DNA of 64,000 nt, from assembly GCA_031553705.1 (NCBI GenBank), contig JAVBLD010000029.1:1-64000 (forward strand), read 5' to 3'. The notes beneath the pieces were generated by a model. It saw only the letters and a program-made list of their open reading frames with translations. It made no database searches and was not told where the DNA came from. The stretch comes from JAVBLD01 sp031553705. GTDB lineage: Bacteria; Bacteroidota; Bacteroidia; Bacteroidales; Marinifilaceae. Positions 37,961-47,392 of the stretch are shown in pieces (position 1 is the stretch's first letter; the number at the start of each line of letters is the position of its first letter). The position numbers and the translations under genes are program-made.

Positions 37961-39712
37961 ATGTACAGAACTCACACTTGCGGCCAGCTAAGGCTTGAAC
38001 ACATAAACGAAGACGTCTGTCTTAGCGGATGGGTACAAAAAATAAGAAACCTGGGTGCTATGACATTTATTGACTTGCGCGACAGGTATGGCATCACCCA
38101 GTTGGTGATGGAAGAATCGGCTCCTGAAGAGTTGAAAAAACAGATATCCGCTCTGGGACGCGAATATGTTATCCAGATCCATGGCAAAGTTGTCGAAAGA
38201 GCCAGTAAAAACAATAAGATTCCTACAGGAAATATCGAGATTATTATTCATACAATCAGCACATTAAGCCATTCGGAGGTACCTCCCTTTACCATCGAGG
38301 ATCATACCGACGGAGGAGATGAAATCCGGATGAAATATCGCTACTTGGATCTGAGGAGGGCAACGGTAAGGAAGAATCTGGAGCTACGCCATAAAATGGC
38401 TAATCTGGTACGCAACTATATGGATTGTCTCGACTTTATAGAAGTAGAAACTCCCGTATTGATCAAAAGCACACCAGAAGGTGCACGCGACTTTGTAGTG
38501 CCCTCGCGTATGAACCAAGGACAGTTTTATGCTCTCCCGCAAAGTCCGCAAACATTCAAGCAATTGTTGATGGTATCCGGCTTTGACCGTTACTACCAGA
38601 TTGTAAAATGCTTCCGGGATGAGGACCTTCGTGCCGACCGCCAACCCGAATTTACACAGATCGATTGCGAAATGTCGTTCGTCGAACAGGAGGATGTACT
38701 ACATACGTTCGAAGGATTGATCAAACATCTTTTTAAAGTATTAAAAGATCTGGACATGGCGGCTTTTCCACGTATCACGTGGGCGGAAGCCATGGAACGA
38801 TACGGATGCGACAAACCGGATATCCGTTTCGACATGCAGTTTAAAGATCTGACCGGAATAGCCAAAAACAATGCGTTCGCAACATTCAATGAGGCGGAAT
38901 ACATCGGTGCTATCTGCGTTCCGGCTTGTGCCGAATATACCCGTAAACAGCTCGATGAGCTGGCAGAATTCGTAAAACGTCCGCAGATCGGGGCGAAAGG
39001 ATTGGTATTTGTAAAATACAACCACGACGGTTCCTTAAAATCGTCGGTAGATAAGTTTTATAGTGAATCGGATCTGAAAAAATGGGCCGAAAAGTGTCAG
39101 GCACAACCGGGAGATCTGATTTTGATACTGGCAGGAGTAAAAAAGAAAACGTTGCCACAATTGTCCGAGCTGCGTTTGGAATTAGGGAACCGCCTCGGAT
39201 TAAGGGATAAACAGGCATTCAAACCATTATGGGTAATCGATTTCCCATTGTTGGAATGGGATGAAGAAACAAAGCGCTTTTATGCAATGCATCACCCGTT
39301 TACATCACCGATGATGGAAGATATCGTTTTGATGGAAACCGATCCGGGATCTGTCAGGGCCAATGCTTACGATTTGGTTATCAATGGTGTGGAAGTCGGG
39401 GGAGGTTCCATACGGATTTTCGATACTGAACTGCAATCAAAGATGTTTAAATGCCTCGGTTTTACCGAAAAACAGGCCGAGAATCAATTCGGATTCCTGT
39501 TAAACGCTTTCAAATACGGAGCTCCCCCGCATGGAGGTATTGCCTTCGGTTTGGACCGGTTGACTTCGTTATTTTTGGGATTAGACAGCATCCGCGACAC
39601 GATCGCTTTTCCGAAAAATAACTCCGGACGTGATACGATGATTGATTCTCCGGCAGAGATTGCCGAAGAACAATATAAAGAATTGGGGATACAGCCTCGC
39701 AATAAAGAATAG
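37961..39712 (+). CDS. aspS: Aspartyl-tRNA synthetase
   Basis: A 583-residue class IIb synthetase. The N-terminal OB fold (VCLSGWVQKIRNLGAMTFIDLRD) binds the anticodon. The catalytic core has motif 2 CFRDEDLRADRQPEFTQID near 215-233 and motif 3 GIAFGLDRLTSLFLG near 530. The inserted GAD domain of the bacterial type lies at about 285-420. The ATG at 37961 (MYRTHTCGQLRLEH) matches the start of homologues; the frame extends 31 codons upstream without meaning. It leads a rightward group with holB and ricT. Confidence 0.95.
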   Translation: MYRTHTCGQLRLEHINEDVCLSGWVQKIRNLGAMTFIDLRDRYGITQLVMEESAPEELKKQISALGREYVIQIHGKVVERASKNNKIPTGNIEIIIHTISTLSHSEVPPFTIEDHTDGGDEIRMKYRYLDLRRATVRKNLELRHKMANLVRNYMDCLDFIEVETPVLIKSTPEGARDFVVPSRMNQGQFYALPQSPQTFKQLLMVSGFDRYYQIVKCFRDEDLRADRQPEFTQIDCEMSFVEQEDVLHTFEGLIKHLFKVLKDLDMAAFPRITWAEAMERYGCDKPDIRFDMQFKDLTGIAKNNAFATFNEAEYIGAICVPACAEYTRKQLDELAEFVKRPQIGAKGLVFVKYNHDGSLKSSVDKFYSESDLKKWAEKCQAQPGDLILILAGVKKKTLPQLSELRLELGNRLGLRDKQAFKPLWVIDFPLLEWDEETKRFYAMHHPFTSPMMEDIVLMETDPGSVRANAYDLVINGVEVGGGSIRIFDTELQSKMFKCLGFTEKQAENQFGFLLNAFKYGAPPHGGIAFGLDRLTSLFLGLDSIRDTIAFPKNNSGRDTMIDSPAEIAEEQYKELGIQPRNKE

Positions 39713-39742
39713 TCCCGTTTATCACCTTCAGCACGATCACGT

Positions 39743-40864
39743 ATGTTATTTAAGGATGTAATCGGACACGAAAGCGTAAAAAAGCAGCTTATCACATCCC
39801 TGAACTCGGGACGCATAAGTCATGCGCAACTGTTTGCAGGAGATGCCGGTTACGGATCGCTGGCGCTAGCATTGGCATTTGCGCAATATGTATGTTGTAC
39901 CGGCGACAAAAAGGATGATTCATGTGGAAATTGTCCGTCCTGCAGAAAAATACAAAAAGGGATACACCCTGATTTGCATTTTGTTTTCCCGGTTGTCCGA
40001 AAAGCCAAAAGCCCTATTAGCGACGAATACATCAACGAGTGGCGCAACCTGTTAACCGAAACGGCCTACTTTGATTTGTCGGAGTGGTATACCGCCATGG
40101 GAGTCGAAGACAATGCTCAGGCAGGTATCTATACAGAAGAGAGTAGTAATATCCTGAGGAAGCTACACTTAAAATCGTTTGAATCCGATTATAGGATCAT
40201 GGTTATGTGGCTGCCTGAAAAGATGAATGCCGAGTGTTCCAATAAGCTGCTGAAGATCATCGAGGAACCGTTTGATAAAACCTTGTTTCTCATGGTGTCG
40301 GAACAGCCGGAGCAACTTTTGAAAACGATACAATCGCGTACCCAGCGGATAAATATCCCCCCGCTGGAAAAAAAACAAATCAGGCAAAGCTTGATCATAC
40401 AAAAAGGAATCAGTGAACAGCAGGCAGACAAATATGCCCATATTGCTTCGGGAAGCTGGATCAGAGCGCTTCGTTTACTGGACGAGACGGACGAGCAGAT
40501 ATATAATCAGGAAAAATTTGTCAGCCTGATGCGTCTATGCTGGGAAAGAAAAATGCTGCCGGTAAACGAATGGGTAAACGAACTGGCTGACGTCGGGAGG
40601 GAACGTCAAAAAAGTTTTTTGGCACATTCTCTACGAATGATACGCGAAAATTTTATGAAAAATTTCAGTATTGACTCGCTAAATTATATGACACAACGCG
40701 AACAAGGTTTTTCAATAAAATTTTCTCCTTATATCCACGAAGGAAACGTTACCTCTATTTTTGAGGAGTTTGAACAGGCATACCATGATATCAGCCGGAA
40801 CGGGAATGCAAAAATTATTTTTACTGATCTTTGTATCAAGGTAATGCAAAATATACGACCATAA
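39743..40864 (+). CDS. holB: DNA polymerase III subunit delta'
   Basis: A 373-residue clamp-loader subunit of the AAA+ class. The N-terminus FKDVIGHESVKKQLITSL is typical. The Walker A site is degenerate (AGDAGYGSLALALAF lacks the Lys-Thr/Ser), as expected for the non-ATP-binding delta' subunit. Zinc ligands CC...CGNCPSCRK are at about 51-72. LLKIIEEPFDKTLFLMV and the SRTQR sensor region follow. It starts 31 bases after aspS, in the same direction. Confidence 0.92.
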   Translation: MLFKDVIGHESVKKQLITSLNSGRISHAQLFAGDAGYGSLALALAFAQYVCCTGDKKDDSCGNCPSCRKIQKGIHPDLHFVFPVVRKAKSPISDEYINEWRNLLTETAYFDLSEWYTAMGVEDNAQAGIYTEESSNILRKLHLKSFESDYRIMVMWLPEKMNAECSNKLLKIIEEPFDKTLFLMVSEQPEQLLKTIQSRTQRINIPPLEKKQIRQSLIIQKGISEQQADKYAHIASGSWIRALRLLDETDEQIYNQEKFVSLMRLCWERKMLPVNEWVNELADVGRERQKSFLAHSLRMIRENFMKNFSIDSLNYMTQREQGFSIKFSPYIHEGNVTSIFEEFEQAYHDISRNGNAKIIFTDLCIKVMQNIRP

Positions 40865-40987
40865 ACGAAAGTATTTCAAAAAGAAACGTACAATAATATA
40901 CCAAATAAAACCCGTCTGAAAAGTGAAAACCGATGATCCGGCAGTGCCTTGCACAACAGCTTTTCGACATCATAAAACAAAAAAAAG

Positions 40988-42445
40988 ATGAGTGATATAG
41001 ATAACGACGTAGAATATCCTGATATAGAGCAACACCCTGCACATCAGGACAAGCTGAAAGATGCTGAAGCAGAGAAAATACAACCGGAAAATCATCAGGA
41101 AATTTCTAAAAATGAAATGAATTCCGAGCAACCTAAAGAGGTGCAAGAACAACAACAGCCACACAATAAAATGCTCCGAATACAGGTCCCGACAATCGAT
41201 CACCGATTGCTGGCAGGTAAGCTCAGTGTATACAATTGGCTGGGCGATTTGCCGCAGGTGGGTTGTACATCGGAGATCGTAGAGGTGAGGTTCAAGAATA
41301 CACGAAAAGTATTTTTCAGTAATCCGTCACAGTTAAAACTTCAAATCGGAGATATTGTAGCTGTAGAGGCTTCATTGGGTCACGATATTGGAGTGGTCTC
41401 TCTGGTAGGCGAATTGGTGAAAGAACAGATCCGTTGGAAACATGTTGATCTGGAGCGCAATCCGTTGAAAAAGGTATACCGCAAGGCAAAACCCCATGAC
41501 ATTGAGAAATGGCAGCAAGCCATTGCATTGGAGCATGACACGATGATCCGTTCCCGAAAGATTGCCGCCGAACTGAATTTAAATATGAAAATAGGTGATG
41601 TGGAATATCAGGGAGACAAGACAAAAGCGATCTTTTATTATATTGCTGATGACCGGGTCGATTTTCGTACTTTGATAAAAGTACTGGCTGAAACATTCCG
41701 GATCCGCATCGAAATGAAGCAGATCGGAACCCGACAGGAAGCCGGACGCATCGGAGGCATCGGCCCATGCGGATTGAAGCTTTGTTGTTCCACCTTTATT
41801 ACAAGCTTTGTTTCGGTGTCGACATCGGCAGCCCGTTATCAGGATATCTCTCTGAATCCGCAAAAACTGGCCGGACAATGTGGAAAACTGAAATGTTGCC
41901 TGAATTACGAAGTAGATGCATATATCGACGAGCAGAAAGATTTTCCGTCAACCAATACCGTATTGAATACCGGTGAAGGAATGTTATACCATCAAAAAAC
42001 CGACATCTTCGGCCGGATGATGTCCTACACGTTCGATAAAGAAGGGAAAGGGGCATTTATACAACTCCCGATTAAACGGATCAAAGAGATCATTGCAATG
42101 AACCGAAAAGGAATTATTCCCCCTAAAGCCATCGAATACAAAGATATTCAACCGACGGACTTCAAATATACGGATGGTGTAGGAGAAGAGAGCCTGAACC
42201 GGTTTGATGAGAAGAAATCGAAAAAGAAAAAGTCGAAAGGAGCTCATCGAAACCACGGAGAGAACAGGGAGGCAAATAAAGAAGAAAAAGGAGAAAAGAC
42301 CCCACCAGGAGGTGAACATACGGAAAGAAACCATAAAAACAACGGTAATTCCAACCGGCCGTATCATCAACACAGGTCTCATAACAGGCCTCAACAAAAG
42401 CCAATACAAAGACCGGAACAGAAAAGGGAACAAAAACCTGAATAA
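40988..42445 (+). CDS. PSP1-domain regulatory protein, RicT/YaaT-like
   Basis: A 485-residue cytosolic protein. The PSP1 core (about 70-350) carries VEVRFKNTRKVFFSN and VAVEASLGHDIGVVSLVG, and the Cys-rich signature GPCGLKLCCSTFI then QCGKLKCCLNYEVDAY near 310. RicT relatives bind an iron-sulfur cluster with RicA and RicF in Bacillus and control RNase Y; in Bacteroidota the role is untested. N-terminal (about 1-60, acidic/Gln-rich) and C-terminal (about 400-485, Lys/Arg/Gln/Pro-rich) tails are disordered and lineage-specific. It follows holB, and the rhomboid gene starts 2 bases after it, so they are co-transcribed. Confidence 0.88.
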   Translation: MSDIDNDVEYPDIEQHPAHQDKLKDAEAEKIQPENHQEISKNEMNSEQPKEVQEQQQPHNKMLRIQVPTIDHRLLAGKLSVYNWLGDLPQVGCTSEIVEVRFKNTRKVFFSNPSQLKLQIGDIVAVEASLGHDIGVVSLVGELVKEQIRWKHVDLERNPLKKVYRKAKPHDIEKWQQAIALEHDTMIRSRKIAAELNLNMKIGDVEYQGDKTKAIFYYIADDRVDFRTLIKVLAETFRIRIEMKQIGTRQEAGRIGGIGPCGLKLCCSTFITSFVSVSTSAARYQDISLNPQKLAGQCGKLKCCLNYEVDAYIDEQKDFPSTNTVLNTGEGMLYHQKTDIFGRMMSYTFDKEGKGAFIQLPIKRIKEIIAMNRKGIIPPKAIEYKDIQPTDFKYTDGVGEESLNRFDEKKSKKKKSKGAHRNHGENREANKEEKGEKTPPGGEHTERNHKNNGNSNRPYHQHRSHNRPQQKPIQRPEQKREQKPE

Positions 42446-42447
42446 TT

Positions 42448-43269
42448 ATGCAGAGCTATCGTCCGAATACCATAATGCCGCCGGCCGTCAAGGCCCTGAT
42501 TATTGCCAATGTGGCAGTGTATTTTCTAACTATGGTCATTGACAGACGTTGGGGATTATATACTACCGCAAACATACTGGGATTACATTTACCTCAGTCC
42601 GAGTATTGGCAACCATGGCAATATATTACCCACATGTTTATGCATGGAAGCATCACTCACATCTTTTTCAATATGTTTGCCGTATTCATGTTCGGACGGA
42701 TATTGGAAACCGTGTGGGGCTCAAAACGTTTCCTGGTTTTCTATTTTGCAACCGGAATCGGAGCTGCTCTATTAAACAGTTTGATCGGATGGTACGAGAT
42801 CAATGAAATGCTAAAACAGTTTGAGGCGTTTAAAAATACTCCGGAACCGGGCCTATTGTCCGACTTTGTCCGGGATCACCTCGCCCGCCCCACTGAAGCA
42901 GTATGGGAAATCGTAGACGGCTGGACAAATAATCCGAATTCCCCAGCTTGGATACAACAAGGTGAGATGCTTTTTCAGCAAATCATCCACCTTGAAATAA
43001 ACATCCCGATGATCGGTGCTTCCGGGGCCGTATTCGGCATCTTAGTGGCATTTGGTATGTTGTTCCCGAATACAGAACTATTCCTTATGTTTATCCCGAT
43101 TCCGATCAAAGCGAAATATTTTGTAATGGGATATGGTTTGATTGAGCTTTTTCTCGGAATACAAAATAGTGCCAGCGACAATGTCGCCCATTTCGCCCAT
43201 CTCGGGGGAATGCTGTTTGGGTTTATACTCGTAAGCTTCTGGAAAAAAAACCGTAATAGATTCTATTAA
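42448..43269 (+). CDS. Rhomboid family intramembrane serine protease
   Basis: A 273-residue membrane protease with six or more membrane segments. Rhomboid motifs are complete: HGSITHIFFNMF (the HxxxN of TM2, near 70), the nucleophile IGASGAVFG near 192, and the catalytic His in AHFAHLGGMLFG near 250. A soluble insert of about 60 residues (about 115-175) between TM3 and TM4 is larger than usual. It starts 2 bases after ricT, and a second rhomboid follows 90 bases later. Confidence 0.92.
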   Translation: MQSYRPNTIMPPAVKALIIANVAVYFLTMVIDRRWGLYTTANILGLHLPQSEYWQPWQYITHMFMHGSITHIFFNMFAVFMFGRILETVWGSKRFLVFYFATGIGAALLNSLIGWYEINEMLKQFEAFKNTPEPGLLSDFVRDHLARPTEAVWEIVDGWTNNPNSPAWIQQGEMLFQQIIHLEINIPMIGASGAVFGILVAFGMLFPNTELFLMFIPIPIKAKYFVMGYGLIELFLGIQNSASDNVAHFAHLGGMLFGFILVSFWKKNRNRFY

Positions 43270-43359
43270 AAATTGAGTTTACCTTGAGCCACATGAATTT
43301 TATAGCAAATGCAGTGAGTATTTTCCTTTTGCATTACATTCATCAACTTAAAAAACTTT

Positions 43360-44280
43360 ATGGATTATTATAGCAGACATGAATCGGCACACTCAGGAGG
43401 GATATGGCGGGGGATCAAAACATCGTTTCTGAAAGGTTCTGCCCTAACGCGGTTGATATATATCAACATAGGCATCTTTCTTCTACTAAAAATCATTTAT
43501 GTGCTTTTAGGGCGAGGAGATGAAGCTTATCGTACACTGCTGGAGTATGTAGGAGTACCTGCCGATCCGGAATATCTGCTCTACCGGCCATGGACTTTGT
43601 TAACCTATATGTTTACCCAGTTCGAGTTCCTGCACCTGCTATTTAATGTGCTCTGGCTGTATTGGTTCGGTAGTATTTTCCTGAACTACTTTTCAGGAAA
43701 AAAACTAATGGGAGTTTATTTATTGGGAGGTATTGCGGGTGCCGTTTGTTATATTATTGCTTATAATACGATCCCTTATTTCGCTATTGCCAGATTGTCA
43801 TCATCGGCGATAGGAGCCTCCGCCTCGGTAATGGCCATCGTATTCGCCGTGTGTACTTATTTGCCTAATCATAAAATTTATATATTCCTGATCGGGCCGG
43901 TAAATTTGATTTACCTGGCTATTTTTACGGCTCTTATTGATATCATCAGTATTCCATCGGACAATGCCGGAGGACATATCGCTCATCTGGGAGGAGCGTT
44001 TTTTGGTTGTCTTTTTACCTATGGAATTAAACATAACCGGGATATAGCAAGTTGGATTGTTTCTATTTTTGAAAAGATCAGGGACCTGTTTTCAGACAAG
44101 AAAAATGTACGGTTAAGATACAAAAAGAACGTATCGGAAATGACCGACCAGGAGTACAATATGTATAAGAAACAACGGGATGATAGAGTCAATGAGATTT
44201 TTGACAAAATTTCCCGTTCGGGCTATGAAAGTCTTACTAAAGAGGAAAAAGAGATTCTTTTTAAGGCAGGACGCGACTAA
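43360..44280 (+). CDS. Rhomboid family protease, second copy
   Basis: A 306-residue membrane protein of the same family. FEFLHLLFNVLWLYWFG holds the TM2 HxxxN pattern, IGASASVMAIVFA near 150 contains the Ser nucleophile (GASA instead of the usual GASG), and HIAHLGGAFFG near 207 contains the His. A cytoplasmic C-terminal tail of about 80 residues ends in a helical segment (MTDQEYNMYKKQRDDRVN). The catalytic pair is present, so it is probably active. It follows the first rhomboid in the same direction; substrates are unknown. Confidence 0.9.
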   Translation: MDYYSRHESAHSGGIWRGIKTSFLKGSALTRLIYINIGIFLLLKIIYVLLGRGDEAYRTLLEYVGVPADPEYLLYRPWTLLTYMFTQFEFLHLLFNVLWLYWFGSIFLNYFSGKKLMGVYLLGGIAGAVCYIIAYNTIPYFAIARLSSSAIGASASVMAIVFAVCTYLPNHKIYIFLIGPVNLIYLAIFTALIDIISIPSDNAGGHIAHLGGAFFGCLFTYGIKHNRDIASWIVSIFEKIRDLFSDKKNVRLRYKKNVSEMTDQEYNMYKKQRDDRVNEIFDKISRSGYESLTKEEKEILFKAGRD

Positions 44281-44330
44281 GCGGACAGATTATTTGTGAA
44301 CCTGCACAAAACACGTTTTGATTAATAAGA

Positions 44331-45413
44331 ATGATTAAGCTACTGGATAAAATCTGTTTTGTAATAAGCATTGGCTTGATGTTCGGATTATTGGGAGCCT
44401 ATACGGCGTCCTATATCAATCCGAATATCCTTATTATTCCCTCTTTGCTTGGCTTAGCTTATCCATATCTGCTTATCGGCAACATTCTGCTTTTCCTCTA
44501 TTGGCTCACCCGGTGGAAAAGGACGGCCTGGGTTTCTCTGGTTATTATCCTGTGCGGGATTCCGGCCTTTATGACTTATTACGGAACAAACAGCGAACAA
44601 AAGGAACAACAGGCTTACGACCTATCCCTTATGTCTTATAACATTCATTTTTTCGATATTTACGGATGGTCAAAAGAGAAAAACACAAAAAATAAACTCT
44701 TCGACTACCTGAACCAATTCCAGGGAGATATCGTCTGTCTTCAGGAATTTCCCGAAAATATTTCGACGCAACAAAAACAAACAATAATTAATAACCTGTC
44801 TACTTATCCTTACTTCCACATAGATGAATCAATGGCTTTCTTTTCGCGTATTCCTATTATTCGTTCCGGAAAAATCCTATTTAACAAAACTTACACCAGT
44901 TCCTGTACTTACTGCGATATTCTTGTTCCCAGAGATACGATCAGAATATATAATGTCCATCTGGAATCTTACAAAATGGGAAAACGGGAACGGCAATTCA
45001 TGAAAGAACTTTCGGAAGGTTTACAAGGTAATAACATCACCCATGATATTAAAAACATTACATCCAGGTTAACAAAAGCCAATAAAAACAGAGCAAGACA
45101 AAGTGAACAAATTGTATTGCATATTCAAAAATCACCCTATAACGTTATTATATGTGGCGATTTTAACGACACCCCTTTATCTTATACCTACCGGAAAATA
45201 AAAGGGCGTTTTAAAGATAGCTTCATAGAGAAAGGGCGCGGAATAGGCAATACCTATATTGGGGAGTTTCCCTCTTTTAGAATTGACTACATACTGCATA
45301 CCCCCGCATTTAAAACAATCAGCTATAAAAGAGATAACATCCTGCTATCTGATCATTATCCGGTCACAGCCAAGATTAAGATAAAAAAAGAGTGCGAGGC
45401 AAAAGCGGATTGA
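44331..45413 (+). CDS. Endonuclease/exonuclease/phosphatase family membrane protein
   Basis: A 360-residue protein with three N-terminal membrane segments (about 7-27, 34-60 and 65-82), followed by an EEP hydrolase domain. Metal and catalytic motifs are visible: LMSYNIHFFD (Asn) near 101, VCLQEF (Glu) near 140, YNVHLES (His) near 205, CGDFNDTP near 280 and LLSDHYPV (Asp-His) near 343. EEP-domain membrane proteins hydrolyse phosphodiesters; whether this one acts on DNA, lipids or sugar phosphates cannot be said. It is the last host gene before tRNA-Ala and the prophage. Confidence 0.85.
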   Translation: MIKLLDKICFVISIGLMFGLLGAYTASYINPNILIIPSLLGLAYPYLLIGNILLFLYWLTRWKRTAWVSLVIILCGIPAFMTYYGTNSEQKEQQAYDLSLMSYNIHFFDIYGWSKEKNTKNKLFDYLNQFQGDIVCLQEFPENISTQQKQTIINNLSTYPYFHIDESMAFFSRIPIIRSGKILFNKTYTSSCTYCDILVPRDTIRIYNVHLESYKMGKRERQFMKELSEGLQGNNITHDIKNITSRLTKANKNRARQSEQIVLHIQKSPYNVIICGDFNDTPLSYTYRKIKGRFKDSFIEKGRGIGNTYIGEFPSFRIDYILHTPAFKTISYKRDNILLSDHYPVTAKIKIKKECEAKAD

Positions 45414-45432
45414 AGTTAAATACAACAATATT

Positions 45433-45462
45433 TTTGCAATTTGAAGAAATAGTATAAATTTG
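45433..45462 (+). promoter_or_regulatory. Bacteroidota-type promoter of tRNA-Ala
   Basis: TTTG (45433-45436), 18 bases, TAAATTTG (45455-45462), 19 bases before the tRNA 5' end. Confidence 0.8.
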
Positions 45463-45480
45463 CAGCATAAAGAATATAAC

Positions 45481-45554
<74 letters not shown>

Positions 45555-45564
45555 CAAATAGAGG

Positions 45565-45593
45565 TTATAATACACATTATCAGTGTATTATAA
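45565..45593. repeat. 11-bp perfect hairpin between tRNA-Ala and integrase
   Basis: Arms TTATAATACAC (45565-45575) and GTGTATTATAA (45583-45593) around a 7-base loop. It starts 11 bases after the tRNA. It may end the tRNA transcript, or it may be an arm site for integrase or an excisionase; no T-run supports strong termination. Confidence 0.6.
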
Positions 45594-45675
45594 TTTCGGT
45601 TCTGCAAAATAGCGTTTCTATTCATATTTGCCTCCTTTTTTTCGTTGGGGAACTGAAAACTAAAAGGCAAAAAAA

Positions 45676-46890
45676 ATGGAAACAAAAATTGCAACAAAGC
45701 CATATTTAGTTGAGTCTCCCAAAGGATGGTATATTTATCTATCAGTGCGGGATCCTCGGACGGGAAAGATGTATCCGAAGAAAATCGAAAAAGGATTCGC
45801 GGCTTGTTTAAATGCTGCTGAGAAAAGGATTCACGCCCAAAAACTTATCAAAGAATACACGCAAAAAATCAAAAACGGATGGGTCCCTTGGCGGGATGAA
45901 GCTTCGATATATGAGGATGAAGTAAATTATCATCGGGAGAATATTACGTACAGCAAAAAAAGGAAAGCAGCTAGCACAGTCCGGAGATTATTGTCCGATT
46001 TTCTTAGTATAAAGAAGACGGAATTAAAGAAAAAATCATACCTGACGTATCAATCCAAGGTTAGAATTTTTAATCAATTTATAGACAGAAAAAACTATTC
46101 TGAGTACGACATTACAATGATTAGTAATAAAATAATTCTTGACTTTTTCGATTTTCTTATTACTACAAAAGGCCTCGATAAAACGTCGATCAAAAATTAT
46201 AAAACCATACTATCCTGCTTTTTTAATTATCTGTTAAAAAGGAAACTGATACTAAAAACACCTATTTACGATATCCCAAAGGCAAGGAAAATTAAAGATC
46301 ACGCTCCGCGTCCGATCCTTCAGGATGATTTGAAACTTTTATTAAGTACTATCGAAAAAAAAGACCCTCAGCTTTACCTTGCATGCCTGATGCAGTTTTT
46401 TTGTGCGATCCGTCCGGGAGTTGAATTAAGGCTATTAAAAATAAAACACATAGACTTCTGGTCGCAAGTAATAAATATTAATATGCTGGATGCAAAAGTA
46501 GAGCAAGAGCGCACAATAAACATACCTGATCAGCTTTTGCAGCTTATTACAAAGACGTACAAACTGCAAAACTATAATAAAGAGATGTATATATTCTCAC
46601 AGGATCAAAAGCCCGGCGACACACCACTCGGAATTAATAATTTTCGCATGCGATTTAATTACTTCAGAGATAATCTCGAATTAAGTAAAGATTATAAATT
46701 TTACTCATTAAAACATACCGGTGCCGGAATGCTACTTGACACGGGCCAAATAACAATCAAGGACCTGCAGGAACACCTGGGACACACAGACATTAACAGT
46801 ACATTTCACTATATACGAAAGTATAAAGGAAATACTACTAACAAGATTCGCGAAAATTTTCCTAATCCGTACGACACATTTAAAGTTTAG
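45676..46890 (+). CDS. int: Tyrosine recombinase, prophage integrase
   Basis: A 404-residue site-specific recombinase that integrates and excises the prophage. An N-terminal arm-type domain (AKPYLVESPKGWYIYLSVRD with the catalytic domain far downstream) is followed by a SAM-like core-binding domain (about 100-200) and the catalytic domain from about 205. Catalytic Arg I lies in AIRPGVELRLLKI, the third box in LQEHLGHTDINSTFHYI, and the Tyr nucleophile is in HYIRKY near the C-terminus. The usual HxxR box is replaced by YSLKHTGAG, that is Tyr for His and Lys for Arg, a variant common in Bacteroidota integrases. It converges with the late operon. Confidence 0.93.
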   Translation: METKIATKPYLVESPKGWYIYLSVRDPRTGKMYPKKIEKGFAACLNAAEKRIHAQKLIKEYTQKIKNGWVPWRDEASIYEDEVNYHRENITYSKKRKAASTVRRLLSDFLSIKKTELKKKSYLTYQSKVRIFNQFIDRKNYSEYDITMISNKIILDFFDFLITTKGLDKTSIKNYKTILSCFFNYLLKRKLILKTPIYDIPKARKIKDHAPRPILQDDLKLLLSTIEKKDPQLYLACLMQFFCAIRPGVELRLLKIKHIDFWSQVININMLDAKVEQERTINIPDQLLQLITKTYKLQNYNKEMYIFSQDQKPGDTPLGINNFRMRFNYFRDNLELSKDYKFYSLKHTGAGMLLDTGQITIKDLQEHLGHTDINSTFHYIRKYKGNTTNKIRENFPNPYDTFKV

Positions 46891-46900
46891 TCACTTTAAA

Positions 46901-47131
46901 TCAGGATTCAATGTATTCATTCAATAATCCTTTCTTCTCAATAAAACTGTATGCATGCAATTTAGCAGCAGTTTCCTTAATGCAAATCCGGGCGACAATT
47001 CTCAGAGGTTTAGTTAAGAGTTTTTTATACTCTCTAGTAATGTTGGTTTTAAAATTTGCGTGGCATTTGGATAAGTCGCTAGAACTTTTCTGTTCTGTTG
47101 ACGTAAACTCGGTTGTTTTAGATGGTCGCAT
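46901..47131 (-). CDS. Small basic protein, hypothetical
   Basis: A 76-residue hydrophilic, basic frame beginning MRPSKTTEFTSTEQK and ending near the integrase stop. It lies downstream of the late-operon terminator, convergent with int, and I see no clear promoter. The opposite strand is also open over the same stretch but encodes a less protein-like sequence. I recognise no family; a small DNA- or RNA-binding role is possible but is only a guess. Confidence 0.4.
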   Translation of the reverse strand: MRPSKTTEFTSTEQKSSSDLSKCHANFKTNITREYKKLLTKPLRIVARICIKETAAKLHAYSFIEKKGLLNEYIES

Positions 47132-47151
47132 GATTTTAGCTGTTTAGTATA

Positions 47152-47230
47152 TAAAAAAATAGCGATGAACTAACCCAGTTTGCTAACCTCATGCGAAGGC
47201 GACGCTTTGCGTCACTGGGGGTTCATCGCT
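47152..47230 (-). terminator. Branched terminator at the end of the prophage late operon
   Basis: Outer stem AGCGATGAAC (47161-47170) and GTTCATCGCT (47221-47230); inside it a second stem CCCAGT (47174-47179) with ACTGGG (47214-47219), and a tight hairpin GACGC-TTT-GCGTC (47201-47213). On the minus strand the outer stem is followed by ATTTTTTT (47153-47160), so it ends leftward transcripts. Between it and the late-operon stop (47393) lies a second, GT-repeat hairpin (47263-47287). Confidence 0.75.
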
Positions 47231-47262
47231 TTATTTAATTTCCTAATTTACAAAGACATCAT

Positions 47263-47287
47263 CACACACACATAGAATAATGTGTGT
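47263..47287. repeat. CA/TG-repeat hairpin
   Basis: ACACACAT (47266-47273) and ATGTGTGT (47280-47287) around a 6-base loop, in the otherwise empty 162 bases between the late-operon terminator and the spanin-like gene. Confidence 0.5.
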
Positions 47288-47392
47288 AGCACCATCGCAC
47301 AAAGTTAGCACTACAATAATACATAAAAGATATTAATATCCTATTATATTATTGAAAAAACATAACCTGATCAGAATGATTTAACAAATCAC

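Noticed and set aside
46911..47147. 78-codon plus-strand frame after the integrase
   Set aside because: It is the complement of the more protein-like basic frame on the minus strand and has no ribosome-binding or promoter signal.
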